Below are positions 6,230 to 13,504 of a stretch of DNA of 24,789 nucleotides, in pieces. Made by a program: the position numbers and the translations under genes. The first letter of the stretch is position 1. Each line of letters starts with the position of its first letter. Under the pieces are notes generated by a model. It was given only the letters and a program-made list of their open reading frames with translations. It was not told the DNA's origin and searched no databases. The stretch spans positions 1-24,789 of the forward strand of contig CAZYYM010000050.1 of the NCBI GenBank assembly GCA_964651385.1, given 5' to 3'. This DNA is from GCA-001735895 sp964651385. Its GTDB lineage: Bacteria > Pseudomonadota > Gammaproteobacteria > GCA-001735895.

Positions 6230-8689
6230 ATGCCGGTTCAAATTCCCGAACGCGCCAGCGCGGTCATCATCGGTGGTGGTGTCATCGGTTCCAGCGTTGC
6301 CTATCATCTGGTTAAACAAGGCTGGAGTGATGTCGTATTGCTCGAACGTAATCAGTTTAGTTGCGGCACAACCTGGCACGCCGCCGGTTTAATCGGCACC
6401 ATGCGTGCGAATGAATCCCATGCCCGTCTTTGCGAATATTCGATGGCGGTACTTACCGAACTGGAGGCGGAAACCGGACAATCGACCGGATTTAAACAGG
6501 TTGGATCACTCAGTATCGCGCATAGCAAGGCACGCTTCGAAGAACTTAAGCGGGTTGCCGCGATGAACAATGCCTTCGGCGTTACCCAAGTCGACATGAT
6601 CACTGCCGAGGAAACCAAATCGATATATCCTTACCTTGAAACCGGTGATCTGTTCGGCGCCAGTTGGGTTGCACAGGACGGCACCGCCAGTCCGGTCGAT
6701 GTCACTATGTCATTTGTCAAAGGCGCACGTGGCCGCGGTGCTTTATGTCTGGAAGGAGTGAAAGTCACCGGTATTACACAGGCTAATGGCAGGGTAAGCG
6801 GTGTCGAAACCGACTCGGGAAATATATCGGCCGATTTCGTTGTCAATTGCGGTGGCCTGTGGGGGCGCAAAATCGGTCGAATGGCGGGCGTCAGTGTGCC
6901 TTTACACGCCTGTGAGCATTATTACGCGCTCACCGAAAAGCTTGACGATTTACCGCCTAATCTGCCGGTTATGCGCGATCACGACCGCTGCGCCTATTAT
7001 CGCGAAGATGCGGGCAGCATCATGGTTGGCGCCTTCGAACCCAATGCCGTGGCCTGGGGTCAGAACGGCATACCCGATGACTTCGCTTTCGAAGAACTCG
7101 AAGGGCATATGGACGAGCAGTTTATGCCGGTACTTGAGCATGCCATGGAACGCGTGCCGATTTTGCAAGATGTCGGTTGGCGTAAATTTTTCTGCGGCCC
7201 GGAAAGCTTTACACCGGACGATCAGTTTCATATGGGCGAAGCCCCCGAGTTAAGAAATTTCTATGTGGCCTGCGGTCTAAATTCGGTTGGCATACAAACT
7301 TCGGGTGGTCTCGGACGTGCACTCGCCGAATGGATGGATAAAGGTCATGCGCCGATGGATTTGTGGGGCAATGATATTCGTCGCATGTTCCCGTTTCAAT
7401 CAACTCAACATTACATCGAAAACCGCGTCACCGAAACGCTTGGACTGCTTTACGACAATCATTATCCGTTTAAGCAAATGGAAACTTCGCGCAATCTAAG
7501 GCATTCCCCGCTTCATGAAAAGATGGCCGCACATAACGCCTGTTTCGGCGAAGCTGCAGGCTGGGAGCGGCCTAACTGGTTTGCGCCGCCAGGGGTTACC
7601 CCGGAATATGAATATAGTTTCGGTAAACAGAACTGGTTCGAATATAACGCCGCCGAGCACAAAGCAGCACGTGAAAAAGTCGTTTTGTTCGATCAGAGTT
7701 CCTTTTCCAAATATCTGCTGCAAGGTCGAGACGCCTGCCAGGTATTGCAACGTATCAGTAGCGCTAATGTCGATGTGGCTGCCGGTAAAATGGTGTACAC
7801 GCACTGGTTAAATGATCGCGGTGGTATTGAAGCGGACCTGACGGTTACGCGTTTATCCGAAACCGAATTCTGGGTAGTGAGTGGTGCCGCGCAAACGATC
7901 AAGGACCTGCACTGGTTGAAATCCCATATCGAACAAGACGAATTCTGTTGTGTCAGCGATATTACCAATAGCTGGGCGGTGATGGGTGTGATGGGGCCGG
8001 ATAGCAGAAGTTTGCTCACCGAAACATTAAATCACGATATGAGCACCGAAAAATTTCCCTTCGGCTCGTTTCAGTCAATTGAGCTGGGCGGCTCAAGGGC
8101 TTTTGCAGCGCGCGTGTCGTATGTCGGTGAACTCGGCTGGGAGCTTTACGTGCCAGTCGATCAGGCGCGCCATGGTTTCGATTATCTGTGGGAAAAAGGT
8201 CAGCCACGTGGTTTGAAACTGGCCGGTATGCATACACTGGACAGTTGTCGTATCGAAAAGAAATTCATGCATTATGGTCACGATATTGCCGATCAGGATA
8301 CACCGCTGGAATGCGGACTTGGTTTTGTTTGCGATCTGGAAAATGGCGGCGATTTTATCGGCCGCGATGCCATTCAGAAACAAAAAGAAAGCCGATCTTT
8401 TATGCATAAACGCATGTTACAGTTTTTACTCGAAGATCCCGAAGCCATGCTCTATCATCATGAACCCATTCTCCAAGCTGGAAAGATTGTCGGTCATTTA
8501 ACTTCGGGGAACTATGGCCATACGCTGGGTGGATCGGTCGGCCTCGGTTACGTCGATATTGATGAACCGGTCAGCCAGGACTATGTCGCCTCGGGTGAAT
8601 TCGAAATCGATGTCGGCGGAGATCGTATTCCGGCCCGGGCAAGTCTGTCTGCGATGTATGATCCATCGGCAAAGCGGATGAGAGAATAG
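6230..8689 (+). CDS. Dimethylglycine/sarcosine dehydrogenase-like flavoprotein fused to GcvT folate domain
   Basis: An 819-residue, two-part enzyme. The N-terminal half is a DAO-type FAD oxidoreductase: GGGVIG at 15-20, and WHAAGL with His50, the position that carries covalent FAD in mammalian dimethylglycine dehydrogenase. The second half (from about residue 430) is an aminomethyltransferase GcvT/GcvT_C module, with NDRGGIEADLTV at 528-539; Asp536 is the likely folate-contacting acid. Such fusions oxidise N-methyl amines and pass the one-carbon unit to tetrahydrofolate. The family suggests dimethylglycine or sarcosine, but the gene sits 30 bp after phnW with a strong AGGAGG site (6219-6224). 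An N-methylated 2-AEP is therefore a reasonable alternative substrate (inference); FAD enzymes acting on N-methyl-AEP have been reported in other phosphonate clusters. Cytoplasmic, with no signal peptide. Family certain, substrate not. Confidence 0.85.
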   Translation: MPVQIPERASAVIIGGGVIGSSVAYHLVKQGWSDVVLLERNQFSCGTTWHAAGLIGTMRANESHARLCEYSMAVLTELEAETGQSTGFKQVGSLSIAHSKARFEELKRVAAMNNAFGVTQVDMITAEETKSIYPYLETGDLFGASWVAQDGTASPVDVTMSFVKGARGRGALCLEGVKVTGITQANGRVSGVETDSGNISADFVVNCGGLWGRKIGRMAGVSVPLHACEHYYALTEKLDDLPPNLPVMRDHDRCAYYREDAGSIMVGAFEPNAVAWGQNGIPDDFAFEELEGHMDEQFMPVLEHAMERVPILQDVGWRKFFCGPESFTPDDQFHMGEAPELRNFYVACGLNSVGIQTSGGLGRALAEWMDKGHAPMDLWGNDIRRMFPFQSTQHYIENRVTETLGLLYDNHYPFKQMETSRNLRHSPLHEKMAAHNACFGEAAGWERPNWFAPPGVTPEYEYSFGKQNWFEYNAAEHKAAREKVVLFDQSSFSKYLLQGRDACQVLQRISSANVDVAAGKMVYTHWLNDRGGIEADLTVTRLSETEFWVVSGAAQTIKDLHWLKSHIEQDEFCCVSDITNSWAVMGVMGPDSRSLLTETLNHDMSTEKFPFGSFQSIELGGSRAFAARVSYVGELGWELYVPVDQARHGFDYLWEKGQPRGLKLAGMHTLDSCRIEKKFMHYGHDIADQDTPLECGLGFVCDLENGGDFIGRDAIQKQKESRSFMHKRMLQFLLEDPEAMLYHHEPILQAGKIVGHLTSGNYGHTLGGSVGLGYVDIDEPVSQDYVASGEFEIDVGGDRIPARASLSAMYDPSAKRMRE

Positions 8690-8711
8690 AAATAGAATAA
8701 TGGTTACGATT

Positions 8712-8747
8712 GCATGCTATTCGGGCCTTGGATAAGGCGGCGTATGC
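8712..8747 (+). other. Two-part hairpin downstream of the flavoprotein gene
   Basis: GCATGC (8712-8717) pairs with GTATGC (8742-8747, one G-U), enclosing GCCTT (8725-8729), loop GGAT and AAGGC (8734-8738). No T-run follows, so it is not a standard intrinsic terminator. It may protect the upstream mRNA or be a REP-like element. Confidence 0.4.
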
Positions 8748-8812
8748 TGTCAGCGATTGAATGTTTACGAACAGATAAAATTCAATAGAAGCAGAGATTT
8801 TGATGTCTTGTT

Positions 8813-8844
8813 GAAGATATAATATTTTCAGGCCTTAAGCCTGA
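8813..8844 (+). promoter_or_regulatory. Candidate promoter and operator/hairpin at the start of the PotD-like gene
   Basis: TATAAT at 8818-8823 sits in a near-palindrome and is a good -10, though its -35 is poor. Just after it, TCAGGC (8828-8833), CTTAA and GCCTGA (8839-8844) form a perfect 6-bp inverted repeat ending one base before the first ATG. It could be an operator at the transcription start, or a hairpin at the 5' end of the mRNA that limits ribosome access. Confidence 0.4.
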
Positions 8845-8845
8845 G

Positions 8846-10009
8846 ATGGATTTTGAAATGTATGAAGACATAAAAAATATTCCCGGAGCCAGCCGCCGCC
8901 GGTTTGTCAAGACCGGTGCCACTGCCGCTGTGGTTGCTTCAGTTGGTCCCTGGATTGTTAGTTCCGCCGTACTGGCTTCCTCGGGTGAAGTCAACTGCGC
9001 CATCTGGACCGACTATATTCCGGCCGATGTCATCGCCGATTTCACCGCGGAGACCGGTATCAAGGTTAACTATCGAGAAATTGGCTCAAACGAAGAACTG
9101 ATCGAGCTGATGAAGGCCAGTAAAGGTGAAGGTGTCGATTTGTGCAGTCCGACCAATAACCGTTCCGGGCAATGGTCGGAGCTGGGTCTTTTGCAGGCTT
9201 TCGATTTAAACCGGATTACGACGCTAAAAAATCTCAACCCGGCCATGCTCAAAGTGGGTGAAACCGAGTGGAATTTCGAGGCTAAAGGTTCGCACTGGCT
9301 GCCATTCGTCTGGGGTACCGAAGCGATCGGCTGGCGTATTGACCGCTACCAACCGCCTGGTGGGACGCCAAGCTATGGCAATATCTGGGACAAGGCTAAC
9401 GAAGGGAAAACCATGATTCGCCCCCATAGCGGTATGCTGGGTGCCGGCCTGTACCTGGAGACTATTGGCGAACTGGCACCAGGCGATGTTTGGAAAGGCT
9501 ATACGGGTGAAGATCAAATGCGTCGTGTCTGGGGCAAGATCACCCGTTTCTGTATCGCCCACAAGTCGCAAATTAAACTATTCTGGAACAATACTGAAAG
9601 TCAAAAAAATGGCCTGCTGAACGACGGCGTTATCGTCGGCCAAACCTGGGATGGCCCGGTATTGGCGTTGAAATCACAGGGCCAACCCGTGACTTACCAG
9701 GCGCCAAGGGAAGGTGCTATGGCCTGGGTTGATAGTCTGGCAATGTCGGCGGCTGCGAAAAACGTCGAGCAGGCTTATGCGCTGATCAACTATGTATTCA
9801 ACCCCGAAGTCGCCGGTAAGTCTATCGATGCGCATGGTTCCAACTCGGCGGTCCTCGGTGCGGACAGGCATGCCGGCCCGGCCTACAAGAAGAACTTTGG
9901 CGAGGCTTATCCGGGTAGAGCATTGGCTGATCTCAACCCCTGGCCGGCAGAGCCACAATGGTATGCGGACCTGCGTACCGAATATAAAAATAAGTTTGTT
10001 GGCGCTTGA
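8846..10009 (+). CDS. Tat-exported PotD-like (polyamine-type) ABC substrate-binding protein
   Basis: A 387-residue periplasmic binding protein of the spermidine/putrescine (PotD, SBP_bac_8-like) group. A twin-arginine signal is visible: SRRRFVK at 16-22, a hydrophobic stretch to about residue 42, and a probable cleavage after VLA near 44. The mature protein starts with the usual AIWTDYIPADVIADFTAETGI segment. No potABC-type permease or ATPase lies beside it, so its membrane partner is elsewhere, or it shares the Dpp-type system downstream (less likely, since the families differ). From context the ligand may be 2-AEP, a methylated derivative or a polyamine. The first ATG (8846) abuts a hairpin; the ATG at 8858 has GGA-type spacing and could be the true start. 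Function as a binding protein is confident, ligand unknown. Confidence 0.82.
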   Translation: MDFEMYEDIKNIPGASRRRFVKTGATAAVVASVGPWIVSSAVLASSGEVNCAIWTDYIPADVIADFTAETGIKVNYREIGSNEELIELMKASKGEGVDLCSPTNNRSGQWSELGLLQAFDLNRITTLKNLNPAMLKVGETEWNFEAKGSHWLPFVWGTEAIGWRIDRYQPPGGTPSYGNIWDKANEGKTMIRPHSGMLGAGLYLETIGELAPGDVWKGYTGEDQMRRVWGKITRFCIAHKSQIKLFWNNTESQKNGLLNDGVIVGQTWDGPVLALKSQGQPVTYQAPREGAMAWVDSLAMSAAAKNVEQAYALINYVFNPEVAGKSIDAHGSNSAVLGADRHAGPAYKKNFGEAYPGRALADLNPWPAEPQWYADLRTEYKNKFVGA

Positions 10010-10011
10010 TC

Positions 10012-10079
10012 CAATTTATTATTTAGTTTATTAAATTGCGTGCATTGGCGTTATAAATAGGTAATATTACACCTATAGT
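10012..10079 (+). promoter_or_regulatory. Inverted repeats and candidate promoter of the Dpp-type operon
   Basis: Two dyads lie here: CAATTTA (10012-10018) with TAAATTG (10032-10038), and ATAGGT (10057-10062) with ACCTAT (10071-10076) around a GTAATATTAC palindrome. TATAGT at 10074-10079 is a plausible -10, with a weak TTATAA -35 at 10051-10056. The second dyad would lie between -35 and -10, a typical repressor position. Transcription from here would start near 10086, giving a leader of about 225 bases. Confidence 0.4.
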
Positions 10080-10088
10080 GAAACTGAC

Positions 10089-10302
10089 TTCAGCCGTCGG
10101 TTCGCTAATAACAGCTTGATTGGCTGAAAATAATGATCGGAGGAGGATTGGTAGCGGCAACCTGTTATTTCTGCTACCCGCATAGTTGCAAGGGATACCC
10201 CGCCCGGTATCACCGGCAATCACTCCCTCGTTCAGATAATAAATGGATTTGTACCCGTCTGCATTTTGACTATGTGCAAATTTGGTCTTTATATAACCGA
10301 GG
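10089..10302 (+). ncRNA. Candidate structured leader RNA (three-way junction with pseudoknot) upstream of the Dpp-type operon
   Basis: This fills most of the 301-base gap before the binding-protein gene. Visible helices are as follows. P0 is TTCAGCC (10089-10095) with GGCTGAA (10122-10128). P1 is 10142-10150 with 10217-10226, nine pairs with one bulged A, extended outward by G-U, G-C and C-G pairs to 10138/10230. P2 is GTAGC (10151-10155) with GCTAC (10173-10177). The pseudoknot is GCAAC (10157-10161) with GTTGC (10185-10189). P3 is GATACC (10194-10199) with GGTATC (10206-10211), plus two G-C pairs past a bulge. CCTCG (10226-10230), part of closed P1, can instead pair with CGAGG (10298-10302), the ribosome site. 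I cannot match it to a known riboswitch class. Helices are direct observations; regulation is inference. Confidence 0.5.
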
Positions 10303-10310
10303 ATAACAGT

Positions 10311-12380
10311 ATGAAAACAAAAAAAATTGGGCTCCCGATCTACACCGGTGTTGCCCTCATAGCGCTGCAGTTGGGATTTTCCAGTATGGCGCTGGCCGCG
10401 GGTTGCCCTGCTGTAACGGTGGCCGACTCGAAAGGGGTTCCGGCTGGAAAGTATCCACAGCAGTATGAGCTGAAAGAGTTTGAGTCGCTGGCAAAATGTA
10501 AACTGTCGTTTAGTGCAAATCCTCAAGCCGCTGCGATGAACAAGCGTATTCGCGGCAATGCGGATTTACCGCCTCTTGCTGATCGTCTTCCTGACGAACC
10601 CCTGGTCGTAGCACCTTACGATAACATCGGTAAGTATGGGGGCACATTCGACGTGATGTCGAATGCGACCGAGGCCGGCACTTCCGACTTTCTCGCGATT
10701 CGCCACGTCAACCTGGTGCGTTATTCCGACGACCTGCAAACTATCGTGCCGAACGTCGCCAAGGGCTGGAAATGGAACGACGATTTCACCCAGCTGACCT
10801 TCTTCCTACGCAAGGGTCACAAATGGTCCGACGGCGAACCGTTTACCGCGGAAGACGTGAAGTACTGGTATGACAATCTGTCGTTGAACCCCAAGGTTTT
10901 CGAAAAACCGAAAAATTATGTACTGGTCGCCGACAAGCGGATGACCGTGGACGTGCTCGATCCGCAGACGGTGCGTTTCAACCTGCCGGCGCCGAAACCG
11001 GGCCTGCTGGTGCACTTTGCCAACTCTTACGCGCAGGGCTTTCAGCCCAAGCACTTCCTCGGGCAGTGGGATCCTGAACTGAGTCCAGACGCCGACAAGA
11101 AGGCGCAGGCGATGGGTTTCAAGGATGGTTACGAGGTAATCTCGAACTATTATGGCAATTCGGACTGGACCGATACGCCGACGCCGATGCTGCGCAGCCC
11201 GGACAAGGTGGCGAATATGCCGAGGGATACCATGCCGACGCTGGAGTCGCATATCCTGATCTCGGAGAGCACCGAGGGTCGTCACCTGGTGGCCAATCCG
11301 TATTTCTTCCAGGTCGATACCGCCGGCAACCAGCTGCCGTACATAAACGAACAGGACGAGATTTTTGTCAACGAGGATGAAGTGCGTCTGCTCAAACTGG
11401 TCAATGCCGAGGTAGACTTCAAGGCACAGTCACTGCAGTTGTCGACCGCGCCACTGTTGCTGGAAAACCAGGAAAAGGGTGACTACACCGTGGATCTGCG
11501 ACCCGAAGTCACGATTTCGGTTTTCGGTATCAACATGACCCATGAAAACCTGGAAAAACGCAAGGTTTTTTCCGATCTGCGTTTCCGCCAGGCCATGTCG
11601 GTCGCGATAAATCGCGATGAAATCAACGAGGTCGCCTTCTTCGGCATGGGCGAGTCCAAGCAGTATGTCGGTTTCACCGATTCACCCCCCTTCATCGACG
11701 AAAAATGGAAGCAGTACTACGCCCAGTACGATCCCAAACTGGCCAACAAGTTGCTGGATGAGATGGGCCTGAAGGATTGTGATGGAGACGGATTCCGCGA
11801 TTTGCTGAACTGCGACAAGCTGGTCATCAACTTGCAGTTTTCGGTGCAGGGCGTGCCGGCAGCGATGGTCGAATTGATTGGCCAGCACTGGGCTGCCGTC
11901 GGTATAAAGACTACAGTCAAGGAAGTTACCCCGGACGAATACCGCTCGGCGCAATCGGCCAACAAGCTCGATGTCACGAGCTGGCGTGGCGGCCAGCCGC
12001 TCGCAATCGTGCTCGGCACCAACCAGATCTGGGTGCCGCCGTATCACGATTATTTCACTGTGCGCACCAATATGCTGTGGGCTGAGTGGGTCGATTCAAA
12101 CGGCGCCAGCGGCGTCGAGCCGCCGGATTACGCGAAACAGATGATGAAAGACATCAATGCGTTCCAGTCCACCATCGTGGGAACCCCGGAATCGGACAAG
12201 CTGGGCGCGCGACTGGTCAAGAATCTGGTCGAAAATCTGCTGTTTATCGGCACGGTCCAGGTGCCGGCACCGATTTACCATCGCAACGTGCTGAAAAATT
12301 TCACCACCTACAAGACGCATTCGTTCGAATACTACCGTTCCTATCCGTACCGACCCACACAATGGTGGCTGGACGAATAG
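10311..12380 (+). CDS. Dpp/Opp-type ABC transporter substrate-binding protein (SBP_bac_5)
   Basis: A large periplasmic binding protein, 689 residues from the ATG at 10311. That start has GAGG eight bases upstream and begins a clear Sec signal (MKTKKIGLPIYTGVALIALQ, ending ALAA); an upstream in-frame TTG at 10266 would place extra residues before the signal and is rejected. It is longer than classic DppA (about 535). The family core is visible: YGGTFDV, VPNVAKGWKWNDDFTQLTFFLRKGHKWSDGEPFTAEDVKYWYD, and RFRQAMSVAINRDEIN. A Cys just after the predicted cleavage and another in LAKCKL could form a disulfide; LAAGC is a weak lipobox, so a lipoprotein is possible. It heads a five-gene transporter operon. 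The ligand cannot be read from sequence: peptides or other amino compounds, with a phosphonate link only by neighbourhood. Confidence 0.9.
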   Translation: MKTKKIGLPIYTGVALIALQLGFSSMALAAGCPAVTVADSKGVPAGKYPQQYELKEFESLAKCKLSFSANPQAAAMNKRIRGNADLPPLADRLPDEPLVVAPYDNIGKYGGTFDVMSNATEAGTSDFLAIRHVNLVRYSDDLQTIVPNVAKGWKWNDDFTQLTFFLRKGHKWSDGEPFTAEDVKYWYDNLSLNPKVFEKPKNYVLVADKRMTVDVLDPQTVRFNLPAPKPGLLVHFANSYAQGFQPKHFLGQWDPELSPDADKKAQAMGFKDGYEVISNYYGNSDWTDTPTPMLRSPDKVANMPRDTMPTLESHILISESTEGRHLVANPYFFQVDTAGNQLPYINEQDEIFVNEDEVRLLKLVNAEVDFKAQSLQLSTAPLLLENQEKGDYTVDLRPEVTISVFGINMTHENLEKRKVFSDLRFRQAMSVAINRDEINEVAFFGMGESKQYVGFTDSPPFIDEKWKQYYAQYDPKLANKLLDEMGLKDCDGDGFRDLLNCDKLVINLQFSVQGVPAAMVELIGQHWAAVGIKTTVKEVTPDEYRSAQSANKLDVTSWRGGQPLAIVLGTNQIWVPPYHDYFTVRTNMLWAEWVDSNGASGVEPPDYAKQMMKDINAFQSTIVGTPESDKLGARLVKNLVENLLFIGTVQVPAPIYHRNVLKNFTTYKTHSFEYYRSYPYRPTQWWLDE

Positions 12381-12402
12381 TAACTGTTAGTTGACAAAAA
12401 AA

Positions 12403-12433
12403 TTGGCTGCGGGCTATGCTTGCCCGCAGCCAA
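12403..12433. terminator. Perfect 12-bp hairpin between binding protein and permease genes
   Basis: TTGGCTGCGGGC (12403-12414) and GCCCGCAGCCAA (12422-12433) are exact inverted repeats with a 7-base loop. On the minus strand the stem is followed by seven Ts, a full intrinsic terminator for that strand. On the plus strand there is no T-run, so it should act as an mRNA-stabilising or partial-termination hairpin that keeps the binding protein more abundant than the membrane parts. Confidence 0.7.
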
Positions 12434-12494
12434 AATAACAAATCTTCCGGGCTGGAAAGTAACGGCAGGATACGGGGGGACGCCAGAGACACCA

Positions 12495-13499
12495 ATGTTC
12501 CATTTCTTTCAATTCGCCGCCACTCGCGCTGCGCTTGCAGTCATCACGCTGATCATGGTGTCGTTCATCGTTTTCAGTCTGATGGAACTGGTGCCGGGAG
12601 ACTGCGCCGAACGATACCTTGCCTTTAAAAATACCCAGGGCAACCAGATATCGGTGGCCGACATCGACGCCGAGCGCGTTCGCCTGGGACTGGATAAACC
12701 CTATGTCGTGCGTTGGGGCAAGTGGATTGTTAACGCCTTCCGCGGGGATTTTGGCGATAGTTGTATTCTGCGGCTCAATATATCGCAACTCCTGGGCGAA
12801 AAATTCTGGATCAGCCTCGCCATATGCCTGACTTCGCTGCTGCTCGCCTACCTGATCGCAATACCGGTGGGCATCATTTCGGCTACCTCGAAAAGCCCGA
12901 TTCTCAACAATAGTCTGCGGCTGATCAGCTATCTCGGTCTGGCGATGCCGAATTTCCTGCTGGCGCTGATGATCATGCTGTTTTCGACGGTGGTTTTCGG
13001 TGACAGCCTGACCGGGTTGTTTTCCAAGGAGTTTCGTGATGCCGCCTGGTCGTATGATCGCGTCGTGGATTTTCTGTCGCGCGCCTGGTTACCGGTATTT
13101 ATTCTCGGTTGGTCTGCCACTGCGTTTGCGATTCAGACCGTTCGTGCGTTAATGTCCGACGAAGTCGGCAAGCTCTATGTGACTGCAGCGTCTGCACGCG
13201 GTGTATCCGGGCGAAGGTTGTTATGGCGTTATCCTGCACGTCATGCCCTGGGGCCGATCATCAACTCGCTGGGTTTCGATCTAAACCGAATATTTAATGA
13301 ATTGCCGATTGTCGCCTTAATCTTGACCTTGACCGAGGCGGGTTCTCTGTTGATAGAGGCGCTGGCCAGATCGAATGATCAGCAGATGGCAGGAGCGATA
13401 ATTTTCTTACTCACCGCCAGCATCGTCGGCATCAATTTTGTTACCGATATCATTCTGGCGTTGACCGACCCGCGAGTGCGTCGCAGTATTCTGGGATAA
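12495..13499 (+). CDS. Dpp/Opp-type ABC transporter permease, DppB-like
   Basis: Inner-membrane permease of the BPD_transp_1 (DppB/OppB) family, 334 residues from the ATG at 12495. An in-frame TTG at 12420 lies inside the intercistronic hairpin and is not credible; the chosen start has GAGA about seven bases upstream and leads straight into TM1 (FAATRAALAVITLIMVSFIVFSLMELVPGD, a DppB hallmark). About six membrane segments follow. The cytoplasmic EAA loop that contacts the ATPases reads LYVTAASARGVSGRRLLWRYPARHALGP. It is separated from the next permease by only five bases, so the two are surely co-transcribed. It would form the channel with the DppC-like partner. Confidence 0.9.
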   Translation: MFHFFQFAATRAALAVITLIMVSFIVFSLMELVPGDCAERYLAFKNTQGNQISVADIDAERVRLGLDKPYVVRWGKWIVNAFRGDFGDSCILRLNISQLLGEKFWISLAICLTSLLLAYLIAIPVGIISATSKSPILNNSLRLISYLGLAMPNFLLALMIMLFSTVVFGDSLTGLFSKEFRDAAWSYDRVVDFLSRAWLPVFILGWSATAFAIQTVRALMSDEVGKLYVTAASARGVSGRRLLWRYPARHALGPIINSLGFDLNRIFNELPIVALILTLTEAGSLLIEALARSNDQQMAGAIIFLLTASIVGINFVTDIILALTDPRVRRSILG

Positions 13500-13504
13500 T
13501 CGAA

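Noticed and set aside
10069..10082. The 14-mer TACACCTATAGTGA shared with about 23222-23235
   Set aside because: The second copy lies inside a coding region, and one or two chance 14-base matches are expected in a window of this size.
10266..10310. Upstream TTG start extending the SBP_bac_5 protein by 15 residues
   Set aside because: It would put polar residues before a clear Sec signal, and it lacks a ribosome site; the ATG at 10311 has GAGG at proper spacing.
10023..10526. Minus-strand open frame of 167 codons across the leader region
   Set aside because: It overlaps the signal-peptide end of a clear gene, has no family-like sequence, and its region is better explained by RNA helices and a promoter.
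12420..12494. TTG start for the DppB-like permease
   Set aside because: The TTG lies in the loop of the perfect hairpin 12403-12433 and the extra residues are not family-like; the ATG at 12495 begins just before TM1.
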